Shown in pieces: positions 16,373 through 25,363 of a DNA stretch of 33,934 bases. Made by a program: the position numbers and the translations under genes. The stretch comes from XYA12-FULL-58-9 sp001798605 (GTDB lineage: Bacteria > Myxococcota > XYA12-FULL-58-9), in NCBI GenBank assembly GCA_036736205.1, contig DAINMX010000051.1, forward strand, positions 1 through 33,934, given 5' to 3'. The notes under the pieces were generated by a model. The model searched no databases and had not been told where the DNA came from. It saw only the letters and a list, made by a program, of their open reading frames with translations. Position 1 is the first letter of the stretch. Each line of letters starts with the position of its first letter.

Positions 16373-17916
16373 CAGGTGCCCCCTGCCTTGAAGATCCACG
16401 GATAGGTGACTTCAGCCGTTCCGCCACCAACGCACGGTGGAAAACGCAGGCGGGAAATCACACGCAGCAAACAATCCTCCACTGCCTTGTCACCCATGGT
16501 GGATGACAGGACCTTGGAGGACATGACCGCGCCCGTGGGACCAATGATGAAATGGGTGGTGACCTTTCCGGCGAGGTTGGGGTCACGGGTCAACTCTTTC
16601 TCGTAACAGTAACGGGCTTGGTTGTGCACGCGACTTAGAACACGACCGACAACCGACTGGGACAGACAACCCTTGGTAATCGTGCGGCCAGGGATCACCT
16701 TGTAACGACCCTTGCCACGACCACCAAGATCGACATTGCCCCCACCGCCAGTTCCACGACCGCTGCCATCGCCGAGGCCACCTATGCCGAGGCTGTTGCC
16801 GCCACCCCCTGGGCCTGAACCACGAGTGCCCAAGCCGCCGGCACCGCCGGCATCCCCAAGTGAAGTTCCGCGCAAGCCACCTAAGGCATTGTTGATACCA
16901 GTACCGAGACCACCCGGACCAAAGACGTTGGAAACCGCGCCACCGCTGCCTCCCTTGAGGGCCGCAAAAATCCCGGACTCGAGGGCAATCTTACGATCCT
17001 TCTCGCGCTTGTTCGGGTCGACCTTGGGAGCGCCCTTGGAACTGGCCAATGCGTCCTTCTTCTTAATCTTTTCGCGGCCGAACTTGCCTTCTTTGTCTTT
17101 GTGACGGCCGCCGTCTTTTGAGCCCTCGAGCTCAAATTTCTTCTTCTTCTCAGGGGCGATTTCCGGCTCCTTGAGAATGAGCTGAGCAAACCGGTTTGGG
17201 TTCTTGAACAGGTCCTCGCTGAGGCCGAGGGGATCCATGGGGGTCAACAAAAGCGCCAACACCATGAACGCGTGCCCCAGAAACGACAGGCTCAACACCT
17301 TTGTAAAATAGAAGTCCACCGTCTTCAGAACGCTGTAGGGAATGATTCGCGCTGGGGAGACGTATTGGATGACAAAGGTGAGCTCACCGACTTGCACGGC
17401 CACACGATCATTGAGGCCGATCTTCAGACGTTTCTGAGTGAAGCCCTCACCTTGCGAGCTTTGCACTCTGCTGCCGAGATTCGCCGCTTCGTGAATCTCG
17501 CCATCTTCGCCGCGCAGCTCCACCGCCATGGTATCGGTGAAATTGAGCACGAAGTCGTCGCCTTCCGCATCGAGAAGGCGGAACCGATCGACTGGCAACG
17601 CTTCCGCAGCCATGCGGAAGTCGTTCTTCATGTTATCGCCGATGGTAATCGGGGCGGGCCGACTGTAATGCGCCACAGACATGACCGCCTCGCGCCAGAG
17701 CAAGACGACCTCGAGGCTCTTCTTGTTGGCTGCAGGCTTGTCACCAGCTGCTAGGTCATCGCGAAAGATGAATGTTGGGATCCCAGCGTCGTCCCTCTCA
17801 ATCTCTGGCAGGTCGAGGTGAATCGAATCCCCGGATCCTTCACCCGTTGAATCGTGGGCACGCCGGTCGAATCCTTCGACCTCGGTGTCGCGGCCTTTAT
17901 ATTCTTTATCGCTCAT
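16372..17916 (-). CDS. gltG: GltG/NfsG (PglI)-like inner-membrane protein with AgmX/PglI C-terminal domain
   Basis: 514 aa, ATG 17916 with GAGGGAAG upstream. The N-terminal ~200 residues lack a signal peptide and contain an FHA-like stretch (about 70-195: APITIGDNMKND, DRFRLLDAEGD, DRVAVQVGELTFVIQYV). A single membrane helix follows (about 206-225, LSFLGHAFMVLALLLTPMD), then a Lys-rich charged stretch and a Gly-rich disordered region (about 320-405). The C-terminal ~105 residues are an AgmX/PglI TonB-like domain with RYCYEKEL, GKVTTHFIIGPTGAV and VEDC, keeping the paired cysteines (about 435 and 483). In the Glt complex GltG spans the inner membrane and contacts outer-membrane parts through the periplasm. 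Long flexible linker and domain order match that role. Neighbours are gltF-like and gltH-like genes. Confidence 0.82.
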   Translation of the reverse strand: MSDKEYKGRDTEVEGFDRRAHDSTGEGSGDSIHLDLPEIERDDAGIPTFIFRDDLAAGDKPAANKKSLEVVLLWREAVMSVAHYSRPAPITIGDNMKNDFRMAAEALPVDRFRLLDAEGDDFVLNFTDTMAVELRGEDGEIHEAANLGSRVQSSQGEGFTQKRLKIGLNDRVAVQVGELTFVIQYVSPARIIPYSVLKTVDFYFTKVLSLSFLGHAFMVLALLLTPMDPLGLSEDLFKNPNRFAQLILKEPEIAPEKKKKFELEGSKDGGRHKDKEGKFGREKIKKKDALASSKGAPKVDPNKREKDRKIALESGIFAALKGGSGGAVSNVFGPGGLGTGINNALGGLRGTSLGDAGGAGGLGTRGSGPGGGGNSLGIGGLGDGSGRGTGGGGNVDLGGRGKGRYKVIPGRTITKGCLSQSVVGRVLSRVHNQARYCYEKELTRDPNLAGKVTTHFIIGPTGAVMSSKVLSSTMGDKAVEDCLLRVISRLRFPPCVGGGTAEVTYPWIFKAGGT

Positions 17917-17943
17917 GTGCTTCCCTCGGCGAGTTATGCGAAA

Positions 17944-18195
17944 TTAGAGGTCGTTGGCTGAATCAAGCAGCTCATACTTGTAATCCTGCCGATACTGGAT
18001 CAGTGTCGAAAACCTGCTCAGTTTGCGACTGACGACGTAGGAGCCCTCGGGCTTGGTCAGCTCGCCTTCAATGAGCACGTCTGAAAAATCGATGATCGTC
18101 TTCTTCTTGAAGGAGACGCTGTCTCCTGACTGGGCCACAGCAAGGCTCGGCGCAATCAGAAACCCGGCCACCACCAATGCCATCATCGCTCGCAT
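17944..18195 (-). CDS. gltF: Small exported protein at the GltF/CglF position
   Basis: 83 aa. ATG 18195 is strongly supported by AGGAGGT five bases upstream. Signal peptide MRAMMALVVAGFLIAPSLAVA, then a short charged periplasmic chain with SFKKKTIIDFSDVLIEGEL and SRKLSRFSTLIQYRQDYK. It lies between the TPR gene and the FHA-like/PglI gene, the position of gltF (which I recall as cglF) in M. xanthus, where a small exported protein is required for gliding. The name rests on size, signal peptide and position. I cannot confirm sequence similarity. Confidence 0.6.
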   Translation of the reverse strand: MRAMMALVVAGFLIAPSLAVAQSGDSVSFKKKTIIDFSDVLIEGELTKPEGSYVVSRKLSRFSTLIQYRQDYKYELLDSANDL

Positions 18196-18270
18196 TTCCA
18201 ACCTCCTCATAATAATACCGCGGTCCGCGAGGAACTCTTCGCTCGCAGAGCGCAACCTGTCAACCACGTA

Positions 18271-19611
18271 TCAGCCACCCACCGCCGCTTCGCCCGCGGT
18301 TCCCACCGTGACCTGTGAGGAACCGTCGGAGTTGTCTTTCTTCGACGAGTCATCCTCCGTCGGCTGCTCTGGCACCTCGTCACCCTTCACCGTCGCCGGC
18401 TTCGTCGCGCTATCTTCTGCGGCACCCTCCGAAGGCGCTTGGGGAGTAGCCTCCGGTGGCGCATCTTTGGGTACATCGTCAACGGGTGCCTCAACCGGAC
18501 CCATTTTTTCCTGCTCCAACAATTGTTCGATCGAGCCCACCATCATGAAAACAGGGTGAGTTTTCTCGAGTCCCGTCTTTTCGTTGATATATTTCTTGAA
18601 GTTCGCCAGGGCGCAAGCGTTGTCGCGCAGTTGCCCCATACAGATATTACCCTTGGCGAAAAGAAGCTGCGGGTCCTTGCACAATTGGTAGGCTTCCTCG
18701 AGCTTGTCGACAGCGGCTTGACCTGCCTGAGCGCCTTCGAGGGCATAGCCCAGCGCCGCGACTGTGGTGCAGTTGAGCATGCCGTTGCCGATGGCTTTTT
18801 CATAAGCATCGCGGGCGCGCTGGTAGTCACGGAAGCGCAAAGCAATGGCACCAATGTTGGCATAGGCAACGGCGTTTTTGCTATCGATCTTGAGGGCCTC
18901 CTCGAAATGAGTGATGGCAATCTGATGCTCATCGCGTTTGTTGGCAATGAGGCCGAGATTGACACGAATACTCGTGTCCTTTTCGTCGAGCTTCATGGCG
19001 TTGCGAAAGAAGGTCTCAGCCAACTGCAGCTTGCCCTGATCGGCGTAAATGAGCGCCAGCGTCTTGATCGCGGCGACATTCTTTTGGTCACGCATGAGTA
19101 CCTTGCGCGCAGTCTCGGCGGCAAGCTTGAGCTTGCCCACGACACGCAACACTCCGGCGTAGGTGTTCAGCAAGCCGGGGTCCTCTTTGTTTCTCTCGAG
19201 CGCCTCCGCTAAGACCTTGCGCGCCTCTTCCACTTCCTTGAGCGCCACCAAAGTGCGCGCGAGGTTTGTTGCGGCCTCGGCGCTCTCGGGGAACATGTCG
19301 AGCACCGCCCGGTATACCGGCAATGCCGCCTTGATGTCGCCTGAACGCTCCAGCGCAATCGCCTGATTGACCTTTGCCTGCTTGTTGTTGGGATCGAACT
19401 CGGCCGCAGCAGCAAACGCGTTGGCTGCTAGAACCCACGCGCCAGCTTTCGCCTCCGCCATGCCTTCTTCAAACTTCATCTCCGTGGGCGACTTCTGCAC
19501 CACCACAGGCGCAGGCTTGACCTCAACGGTTTCCTTGGGGCCACAGCTCCACTGGAGAGCAGCCACACCCACGACACCCAAAAGCTTCATCGTTGTCGTC
19601 GAAGTTGTCAT
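18271..19611 (-). CDS. gltE: GltE/NfsE (AglT)-like TPR protein, probable lipoprotein
   Basis: 446 aa. ATG 19611 overlaps the gltD-like stop by 4 bases (ATGA). A second Met at residue 8 starts MKLLGVVGVAALQWSC, which looks like a lipoprotein signal with Cys23, although the lipobox (Q-W-S-C) is not canonical. Residues about 45-370 are tandem tetratricopeptide repeats, e.g. WVLAANAFAAAAEFDPNN, AATNLARTLVALKEVEEARK, HQIAITHFEEALKIDSKN, YQRARDAYEKAIGNG. The C-terminal ~80 residues are an acidic Pro/Ala/Ser tail. In M. xanthus GltE (AglT) is a TPR lipoprotein of the gliding complex. Order and architecture agree. The consequence of the odd lipobox is unknown. Confidence 0.75.
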   Translation of the reverse strand: MTTSTTTMKLLGVVGVAALQWSCGPKETVEVKPAPVVVQKSPTEMKFEEGMAEAKAGAWVLAANAFAAAAEFDPNNKQAKVNQAIALERSGDIKAALPVYRAVLDMFPESAEAATNLARTLVALKEVEEARKVLAEALERNKEDPGLLNTYAGVLRVVGKLKLAAETARKVLMRDQKNVAAIKTLALIYADQGKLQLAETFFRNAMKLDEKDTSIRVNLGLIANKRDEHQIAITHFEEALKIDSKNAVAYANIGAIALRFRDYQRARDAYEKAIGNGMLNCTTVAALGYALEGAQAGQAAVDKLEEAYQLCKDPQLLFAKGNICMGQLRDNACALANFKKYINEKTGLEKTHPVFMMVGSIEQLLEQEKMGPVEAPVDDVPKDAPPEATPQAPSEGAAEDSATKPATVKGDEVPEQPTEDDSSKKDNSDGSSQVTVGTAGEAAVGG

Positions 19612-22600
19612 GGTTGCGCCTCCACCAATGCCGGTACCTCGAAGACCTTCTCACTGGCAATCAGTTCATATGTATGGATCTCTGGGAACCGCCCTGGTTC
19701 ATATTCTCTGAGCGACGCTTGCGCTTTGGCGAGCCAATCGTTGTACAAACCGAGCTCGTAGGCCTTGGCCAGCGCTTTGTCGAATGCTTCGATGGCCTTT
19801 TCCTCCAGCGGAAACGCTCTGGATTGCAACTCTGACTCGTAGATCATGCATTGATCCATGTCGAGCCGTTTGGGACACGGTGTTGCAAAAATCTGTTTGG
19901 CCAAGTCCTGGTAGACATTGCCGACACGATAAAGTGAGGCAATACCGTAGTCGCCTTGCCCTATTTGCAGCACAGCGGTGAACTGCTTCTGCAATTCGTC
20001 CACCATCTCCAGCTTGCGTATAAGTTTCTTCGCCATGTCCTTCTCGGGACCGGCGAGAGTCAAGGCCATGTATTCGTTGTAGGCCGGATCAACCTTGGAG
20101 AAAGCCCCCGCAGCAACAGCCTCGAGTGCGCATGGGTCCTTCTTCTCTTGGTCGGAGAGCTTGTTGTACGCTGCGATGATCGAGTCGTACCCAGCACTCG
20201 CCTCCTTGGCCTTGTTCTGGTTGAGATAGGACTGGACAACTTTGAAGTCGGCGCACACTTGCCGGGCGGAACCTTTTTCCGCAGCCTTGGCAAACGATGC
20301 GAAGTGCGATTGCATCGCCTTGTAGTCCTTCTTCTTCTCGTAAATCAGGCCGATACGCCAAGTGATCTCAGGGACGTCCTTCTTCTTCTTGAACTCGCTC
20401 GCGTACGTCGAGAAGCTCTTGATGGCGGAGTCAAACTCGCCAAGGCCTTCTCGCAACACCGCGGCGTTGAACAGCGCGTTGGAACGGTTCGGCCCGTTTG
20501 GATAACTCTTGATATACTGTTCGTAATAATCGGCGGCGAGATCAAACTGAGCCAATCGCTCTTGGAAGCCGGCCATCAAAAAGAGCACCTTCTCGCGAAT
20601 GTCTTCGACGTCGGGAAGCTTTGAGCCTTCCTTCTCGGACTCTTTCACATCTTCATCACTGACCTTGAAATCTTTGTACTCCTCAAGGGTCATGCCAGCA
20701 TAGGAGATGGCACGCTCGAGGAAGTTGGACTTGTCGTAGTTGACAATGGAGTTGTACAGACCAACCATCACGTACTTGCTCTTGGGGAACTCCTTGACAA
20801 ACTGAGCGTAGCGGTCGGCGATGTCCAAGGGCTCACCCTTAGGCTCATAAACAAAGTGGATCTCATTAAAGGAAGCACCTTCGACAAACTCGATAGTCTT
20901 TTTGGCGAAATCTTTTTCACCCATGAGCTTGTTGTTCTCACGGAACTTGCGCGACCACTTGTTGAGCTCTGTCCAATCCTCACGCACATTCCACGACTGT
21001 AGGATCGATTCCGCAGCAAAGCGCCCCAATTTGTCCTCGGGCCAGCGGTCGATGATCTCGCCAAACCGCTCCGAGGCTTCTTTAAACTGATTGTGAATAT
21101 AATAGAGGCGAGCGCTCTTGAACTTGACCTTGACGACTTCCTCATCGTTCGGGGCAACGTTGACAAACTGATCGCAGGCATTGGCGAGCATCTGCTCGGA
21201 GTCTTTTAACTCCTCGCGGTCGTACTTCTTGCCCTTCTCGAGCTCCTTGATCTTCTCGAGTTCCTTGAGATGGCCTTTGGATTTTACGCCCTTGGACTCC
21301 TCGATCTTCTTGCCGACCTCCTCCTTGACCCCAGAGACCACCTTTTCCCAGGCGAGAATCGACGCATACGCCGCGTGCTTGACGAACTCTCCCTTTGAGT
21401 TGATGGCTACGACCTTGTCATACTCGCGTGCCGCGTTTTCGAACTCTTTGAGGTCCATGAGGATCTCGGCGTAGAAGAAGCGAAACTTGTAAGCATTGAC
21501 GGTCTCGTTGAACTTGTCGAGGTAGTCCTTGTAGATATCCCGAGCCAGCTTGTAGGTATCTGCGAGCTTGGTCGATTGTGCCTCGCGATGCTTCTCCGTA
21601 ACCAGGGCTGCCAAGTGCTGCTCAACTTGGTCAAACGCCTTCTCCAGAACTTCCTTATTGCCGGCGTTCTTCTGCGCCCACAGAGCATTGGGAGAGTAGA
21701 GGTCAATGAGGGTCCGGACCTCTTGGCGAACATTGTCGCTGCGGTTGAGCTGAGCATAGGCGTTCATGATCGCCACTTGATTCTCTGGTGCCTCGGGTTT
21801 GTACATGTAGGCCGGCTCACTGTTGAGGCGCTGGTACATCTTTATCTCGAGGGCATGTTTGCCCTCGACGTTGTAGAGCATGGCGAGCTTGCGCAGCAGT
21901 TTGTACGACTTCTCCTTACCGAGTTCGCCCCAGTAGAAGTCGACTGCTTCGTCGATGGCGTCGAGGTGGGAGTAGGCCCGAATCATGTCAGAGAGCGCTT
22001 CTTCTTGCAGCTGAATGCGGTCTTTGTCGTCGATGTCGGCAGCACCTTGCTTTTCCTTCTGTTTCTTGGCGTAGGCGATGACCTCGCGGAACTTGGCTAG
22101 GGCCTTGTCGTACTCCTGCAGGTTGTAGTCACACCAGGCGAGCTTGTAGAGCGCATAAGAATAGATGCGCGCTTTGTTTTGGTCGCGGGCGTTGGTGTAG
22201 GCCTTCATTGCCTGGGTCAGCTTGTTTGCATTGAAGAAGTGCTCACCGAGTTGCAGCCAGGCGTCCGGGGTGAAACCAGATTCTGGAAACTGTTTGATCA
22301 GCTTCCAATACATCTCCACGCCTTTGCGCTTGTCCCCCGATTCATAATAGGAGCTGCCGAGGTTGTATAGAACCTCGTCCTTGCGGGGGTAGTCCGGATA
22401 TTTTTCCAAAATTTGTTCATAGAGTTGCAGTGCCTTGCGTTTGAAGACATCCGCTTCCGCCATATCGGGAACATCCTCGACCTTGGGCTCTGGGCCCTGG
22501 CGTTTGGCAGACCATTTCTCCAGGGCCTGATCCCACTGACGCATAGCCGACAAGTGCTTGAACTTCGACTTCGCCCAGAACATCTCGGAGAGACGAAACA

Positions 22601-22952
22601 CCAGCTCCGCTTTGCTTGGACCCTCTGGCATGCTCGACATCAAGGGCAACAACTTGGCGATGGCCTCGTCACGGGCGGCGTCAGCGCGAGAGTCCATATC
22701 ATCGCCCTTGGCGGCGGGTCGGCCGGTCCAGGTGAACTGCGCAGGCGAGGTCCGCTCTTCGGCCTTCTCGGCGGCGGCAGCTGCATCTTCGGCCACTGCA
22801 GCTGCTTCCTGTTTTGACTTATTGGCACGCTTGGCCTTTTGGGCTTTGCCCTTGTCCTGCTTCTTCTTGGCGATGACACTGGGGATAGCGACCAAAGTGG
22901 TCGCGCCAAATGAGAGAGCCATCGCGATGGCGAGTACTATTTGTTTTGTCAT
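19608..22952 (-). CDS. gltD: GltD/NfsD (AgmU)-like giant TPR protein
   Basis: About 1114 aa from ATG 22952, with AAGGCGG 7 bases upstream. Signal peptide about 1-28 (MTKQIVLAIAMALSFG ...), then a Lys/Ala-rich stretch, then almost uninterrupted TPR/tol-pal-YbgF-like helical repeats through the rest: LYEQILEKYPDYPRKDEVLY, NLGSSYYESGDKRKGVEMYW, YKLAWCDYNLQEYDKALAKF, ADYYEQYIKSYPNGPNRSNA. A charged Lys/Glu segment lies near residues 545-605. No enzymatic motif. AgmU/GltD of M. xanthus is likewise a very large TPR protein of the gliding machine, found in the periplasm, and NfsD is its sporulation paralogue. Coupled to the gltE-like gene by ATGA. It is the largest gene of the cluster and presumably its periplasmic scaffold (inference). 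Confidence 0.8.
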   Translation of the reverse strand: MTKQIVLAIAMALSFGATTLVAIPSVIAKKKQDKGKAQKAKRANKSKQEAAAVAEDAAAAAEKAEERTSPAQFTWTGRPAAKGDDMDSRADAARDEAIAKLLPLMSSMPEGPSKAELVFRLSEMFWAKSKFKHLSAMRQWDQALEKWSAKRQGPEPKVEDVPDMAEADVFKRKALQLYEQILEKYPDYPRKDEVLYNLGSSYYESGDKRKGVEMYWKLIKQFPESGFTPDAWLQLGEHFFNANKLTQAMKAYTNARDQNKARIYSYALYKLAWCDYNLQEYDKALAKFREVIAYAKKQKEKQGAADIDDKDRIQLQEEALSDMIRAYSHLDAIDEAVDFYWGELGKEKSYKLLRKLAMLYNVEGKHALEIKMYQRLNSEPAYMYKPEAPENQVAIMNAYAQLNRSDNVRQEVRTLIDLYSPNALWAQKNAGNKEVLEKAFDQVEQHLAALVTEKHREAQSTKLADTYKLARDIYKDYLDKFNETVNAYKFRFFYAEILMDLKEFENAAREYDKVVAINSKGEFVKHAAYASILAWEKVVSGVKEEVGKKIEESKGVKSKGHLKELEKIKELEKGKKYDREELKDSEQMLANACDQFVNVAPNDEEVVKVKFKSARLYYIHNQFKEASERFGEIIDRWPEDKLGRFAAESILQSWNVREDWTELNKWSRKFRENNKLMGEKDFAKKTIEFVEGASFNEIHFVYEPKGEPLDIADRYAQFVKEFPKSKYVMVGLYNSIVNYDKSNFLERAISYAGMTLEEYKDFKVSDEDVKESEKEGSKLPDVEDIREKVLFLMAGFQERLAQFDLAADYYEQYIKSYPNGPNRSNALFNAAVLREGLGEFDSAIKSFSTYASEFKKKKDVPEITWRIGLIYEKKKDYKAMQSHFASFAKAAEKGSARQVCADFKVVQSYLNQNKAKEASAGYDSIIAAYNKLSDQEKKDPCALEAVAAGAFSKVDPAYNEYMALTLAGPEKDMAKKLIRKLEMVDELQKQFTAVLQIGQGDYGIASLYRVGNVYQDLAKQIFATPCPKRLDMDQCMIYESELQSRAFPLEEKAIEAFDKALAKAYELGLYNDWLAKAQASLREYEPGRFPEIHTYELIASEKVFEVPALVEAQP

Positions 22953-23008
22953 GTTCAATCCGCCTTGAAAGTCTCAGCCCGGGTCCCGAAATGCTTTGTG
23001 CGAGGTTC

Positions 23009-24490
23009 TCAGAAACACTCACTGCGAAGTGAGTGTTGAATGAATCCGAGCTCGTCCTTCCAGTACTCTCGGTCGAAGCTCCAGTGCTGCCACTGATCAT
23101 TGGGGATCTTGGGCCGCGGCAAGCGGGCGCGACGCCCCTTGAGAATCTCTTGTCCCTGCTCGAGCCAACGGCGTTCGGCATCGGCAACCTCAAAGTCGAG
23201 GATGTTCATTTGGTTCTCATAGTGCTGCAATTGCGCGAACCGCTCGCTGATGCGCCCCTTGGCCCAGGTACCAGCCACGTGCTCGGTGCCATCACGGTGT
23301 TGGTCGAGCACCAACGCGATGTCCTCGGCAAGGCGGCTCCCCTTCCACACGCCGACGGTGTCAACTTGCGCGCGCTCCCACGACATGTGTTGCAGCATGA
23401 AGTGATAATCCTTGAAACGGCGAGACCGACGCACCTCTCGTGCTACCTCGATAGAGAAGTTGCCGTTGCCACCGGCAACGACGTCACGATAATACTCGGC
23501 GGGCTCATGCGCTTCACCCAGGTAGGACTTCATCGACGCAAGCATGGGCTCATAGGTCGTCTTGTAACGGTCAACGGTACGACGCACACGATCCCACTGG
23601 CAATTGACAAAATAGGTGGTGCCACGAATGACGTAGGCCTCGGGGATGAAGCGCTTGCCGAAATAGGGAGCGGTCACACTCTGAAGCTCACCCAGGGCTT
23701 GGCCGTATTCCTCTTTGCGGAAGTATGACCAGGCGTTCTCGTACATCGCCTTGAACCACTGCTCGGAGAATCGTGGCACACTGCTGAAAAATTTGGAGGC
23801 CTCGTCAAATCGGCCCAGACCAAAAACGTTACGCCCCGCGGCGAGCAGAGCCAGATTGCGGACCCTCAATTTTTCTTCGTCGGAATCATCCTCTTCGATG
23901 AGCTCAAGCACGGCATTGAAGTGACCCTCAGCGGATTCGGGATCGTTGGCACGAATGTCGAGGAGCCCCAGCAGGTATCGAGCTTTGGGATGCAAGGGAC
24001 TCTCGGGCGGCACGTACTCGAGGAATGCCCGGGCGTCCTGGTCTTTGTGTTGGCGGAACGACAGCTCGCCGACGAGATAGTTGATCTGAGCGATCTTCTC
24101 GGGGTCGAGGTGCCCAAATCCCTCTGGGTCGAGGCGTTCGTTGATGAGCGCCGGCACCCACAAAGGATCGTGTAGGGAGCGCTGCACATTGAGCAGCCCC
24201 TCCACGGCGTTCAGGTAGTAACGGCCACGACCAACCTTGAACAGATCGGTATAGTAATAGAGCGCCGGAATGTGGAGATCGAGTTTGTAGAGCGTCTCAG
24301 CCAAATAGATCTCGGCCTGGTCGCGCTTCTCTTGGTTGGCGTCCCGCGACATAACGTCGTAGAAGGCGAACGCCGCCTCTTCATAATCCTTCGCCTTGTA
24401 CAACCGCAGCGCCTCATCAATACTCTGGGCGTTGGCCGCAGTTGCACTGAAGGCGAGGGTGAAAGCAAAAAACGTTGCAATGCGTGTCAT
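23009..24490 (-). CDS. gltC: GltC/NfsC-like periplasmic TPR protein
   Basis: 493 aa. ATG 24490 is chosen because AGGTGG lies about 6 bases upstream, overlapping the preceding stop codon (TAG 24502-24500). An in-frame GTG at 24499 would add three residues. Signal peptide MTRIATFFAFTLAFSATAANA. The remainder is helical TPR-like: ALRLYKAKDYEEAAFAFYDV, AEIYLAETLYKLDLHIPALY, RYLLGLLDIRANDPESAEGH, and a C-terminal charged region (AQLQHYENQMNILDFEVADA). GltC of M. xanthus is a periplasmic TPR protein needed for gliding, and NfsC its homologue. Placed between the gltA-like and gltD-like genes as expected. Confidence 0.75.
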   Translation of the reverse strand: MTRIATFFAFTLAFSATAANAQSIDEALRLYKAKDYEEAAFAFYDVMSRDANQEKRDQAEIYLAETLYKLDLHIPALYYYTDLFKVGRGRYYLNAVEGLLNVQRSLHDPLWVPALINERLDPEGFGHLDPEKIAQINYLVGELSFRQHKDQDARAFLEYVPPESPLHPKARYLLGLLDIRANDPESAEGHFNAVLELIEEDDSDEEKLRVRNLALLAAGRNVFGLGRFDEASKFFSSVPRFSEQWFKAMYENAWSYFRKEEYGQALGELQSVTAPYFGKRFIPEAYVIRGTTYFVNCQWDRVRRTVDRYKTTYEPMLASMKSYLGEAHEPAEYYRDVVAGGNGNFSIEVAREVRRSRRFKDYHFMLQHMSWERAQVDTVGVWKGSRLAEDIALVLDQHRDGTEHVAGTWAKGRISERFAQLQHYENQMNILDFEVADAERRWLEQGQEILKGRRARLPRPKIPNDQWQHWSFDREYWKDELGFIQHSLRSECF

Positions 24491-24499
24491 CAGTTCCAC

Positions 24500-25357
24500 C
24501 TACAAGAGGATTGTCAATCCAGCGAAGAACAGGACGTTGTTACGAATGTCGGTCGTCGTGTCGGTACTCACCGCCTTATCGGAGTACACGACGTCGCGCA
24601 GCTCCACGCGCACACCCAAGTGGTCGCTGAAGAAGAAACGCATGCCGGCACCCAGGTTTCCACTGAGCTTGAACCTGTCTCCCGCTTCCGGAGATTGCAA
24701 ACCTTTGCCAAAGCCGAGGTTTTCGCCACACGCCGTTGTGTCATCCGTATCCGGCGGGGAACAGGTTTCGAGGGTCGAGACCAGGCCAAAACCTGCGGTC
24801 GCATAGAGATCGTAATCAATGAGGATGCCGTAGAACTCCATCTTGCCGTAGAGGGCAGAGAACTGTGCGCTCAAGGCGCCGAAATAGTCCATCTGCTTGA
24901 GGTCGACATCCTGGGGAGTCAATGGTGGCTCGACGTGGTCGTATACCTCGAAAACCAACGCTGAATAGAACTGGTACATCGCCAGCGGGATGCTGCTCTG
25001 CACCTCGATGGCGAAGTTCTCGCGCAGGTGGTAGGCGGCAGCGACCGCGAGTCCCAGATGACCGACGAATTTGTTGTTGAGTGACGTGTAGAAGATCGGC
25101 GTGACTTCAAACTTACCACTCTTGGAGAAGACACGGCGCTGTACCACATAAATCGACTCGTCGGCTTCCTCTGCGACCTCCTGTGGCTCCGCGGCCGGTT
25201 CGACCGGTTGCACTGGAGCGGGGGCTGACACCGCCTCCGCCTCTTCTACCGCCTTGAGAGCGGCTTCCACATCACTCTGCGCCCACACCGGTGCGCTCGC
25301 GAAAGTGACCATCGTCGGTAACAACAGCTGGGTGAGCTTACGCATTTGCATTTTCAT
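24500..25357 (-). CDS. gltA: GltA/NfsA-like outer-membrane beta-barrel
   Basis: 285 aa. Signal peptide (MKMQMRKLTQLLLPTMVTF ... VWA, about 1-26), an Ala/Glu/Pro linker (about 30-65), then a barrel of alternating strands: KFEVTPIFYTSLNNKFVGHL, NFAIEVQSSIPLAMYQFYSA, YDLYATAGFGLVS, MRFFFSDHLGVRVELRDVVY, ending LFFAGLTILL. This resembles the myxobacterial-type outer-membrane beta-barrel domain. It starts 6 bases after the gltB-like stop and ends just before gltC, so all three are co-transcribed. Whether it is the A or the B protein is decided only by the order I recall for M. xanthus (gltK-gltB-gltA-gltC). Confidence 0.65.
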   Translation of the reverse strand: MKMQMRKLTQLLLPTMVTFASAPVWAQSDVEAALKAVEEAEAVSAPAPVQPVEPAAEPQEVAEEADESIYVVQRRVFSKSGKFEVTPIFYTSLNNKFVGHLGLAVAAAYHLRENFAIEVQSSIPLAMYQFYSALVFEVYDHVEPPLTPQDVDLKQMDYFGALSAQFSALYGKMEFYGILIDYDLYATAGFGLVSTLETCSPPDTDDTTACGENLGFGKGLQSPEAGDRFKLSGNLGAGMRFFFSDHLGVRVELRDVVYSDKAVSTDTTTDIRNNVLFFAGLTILL

Positions 25358-25363
25358 GGTCGC

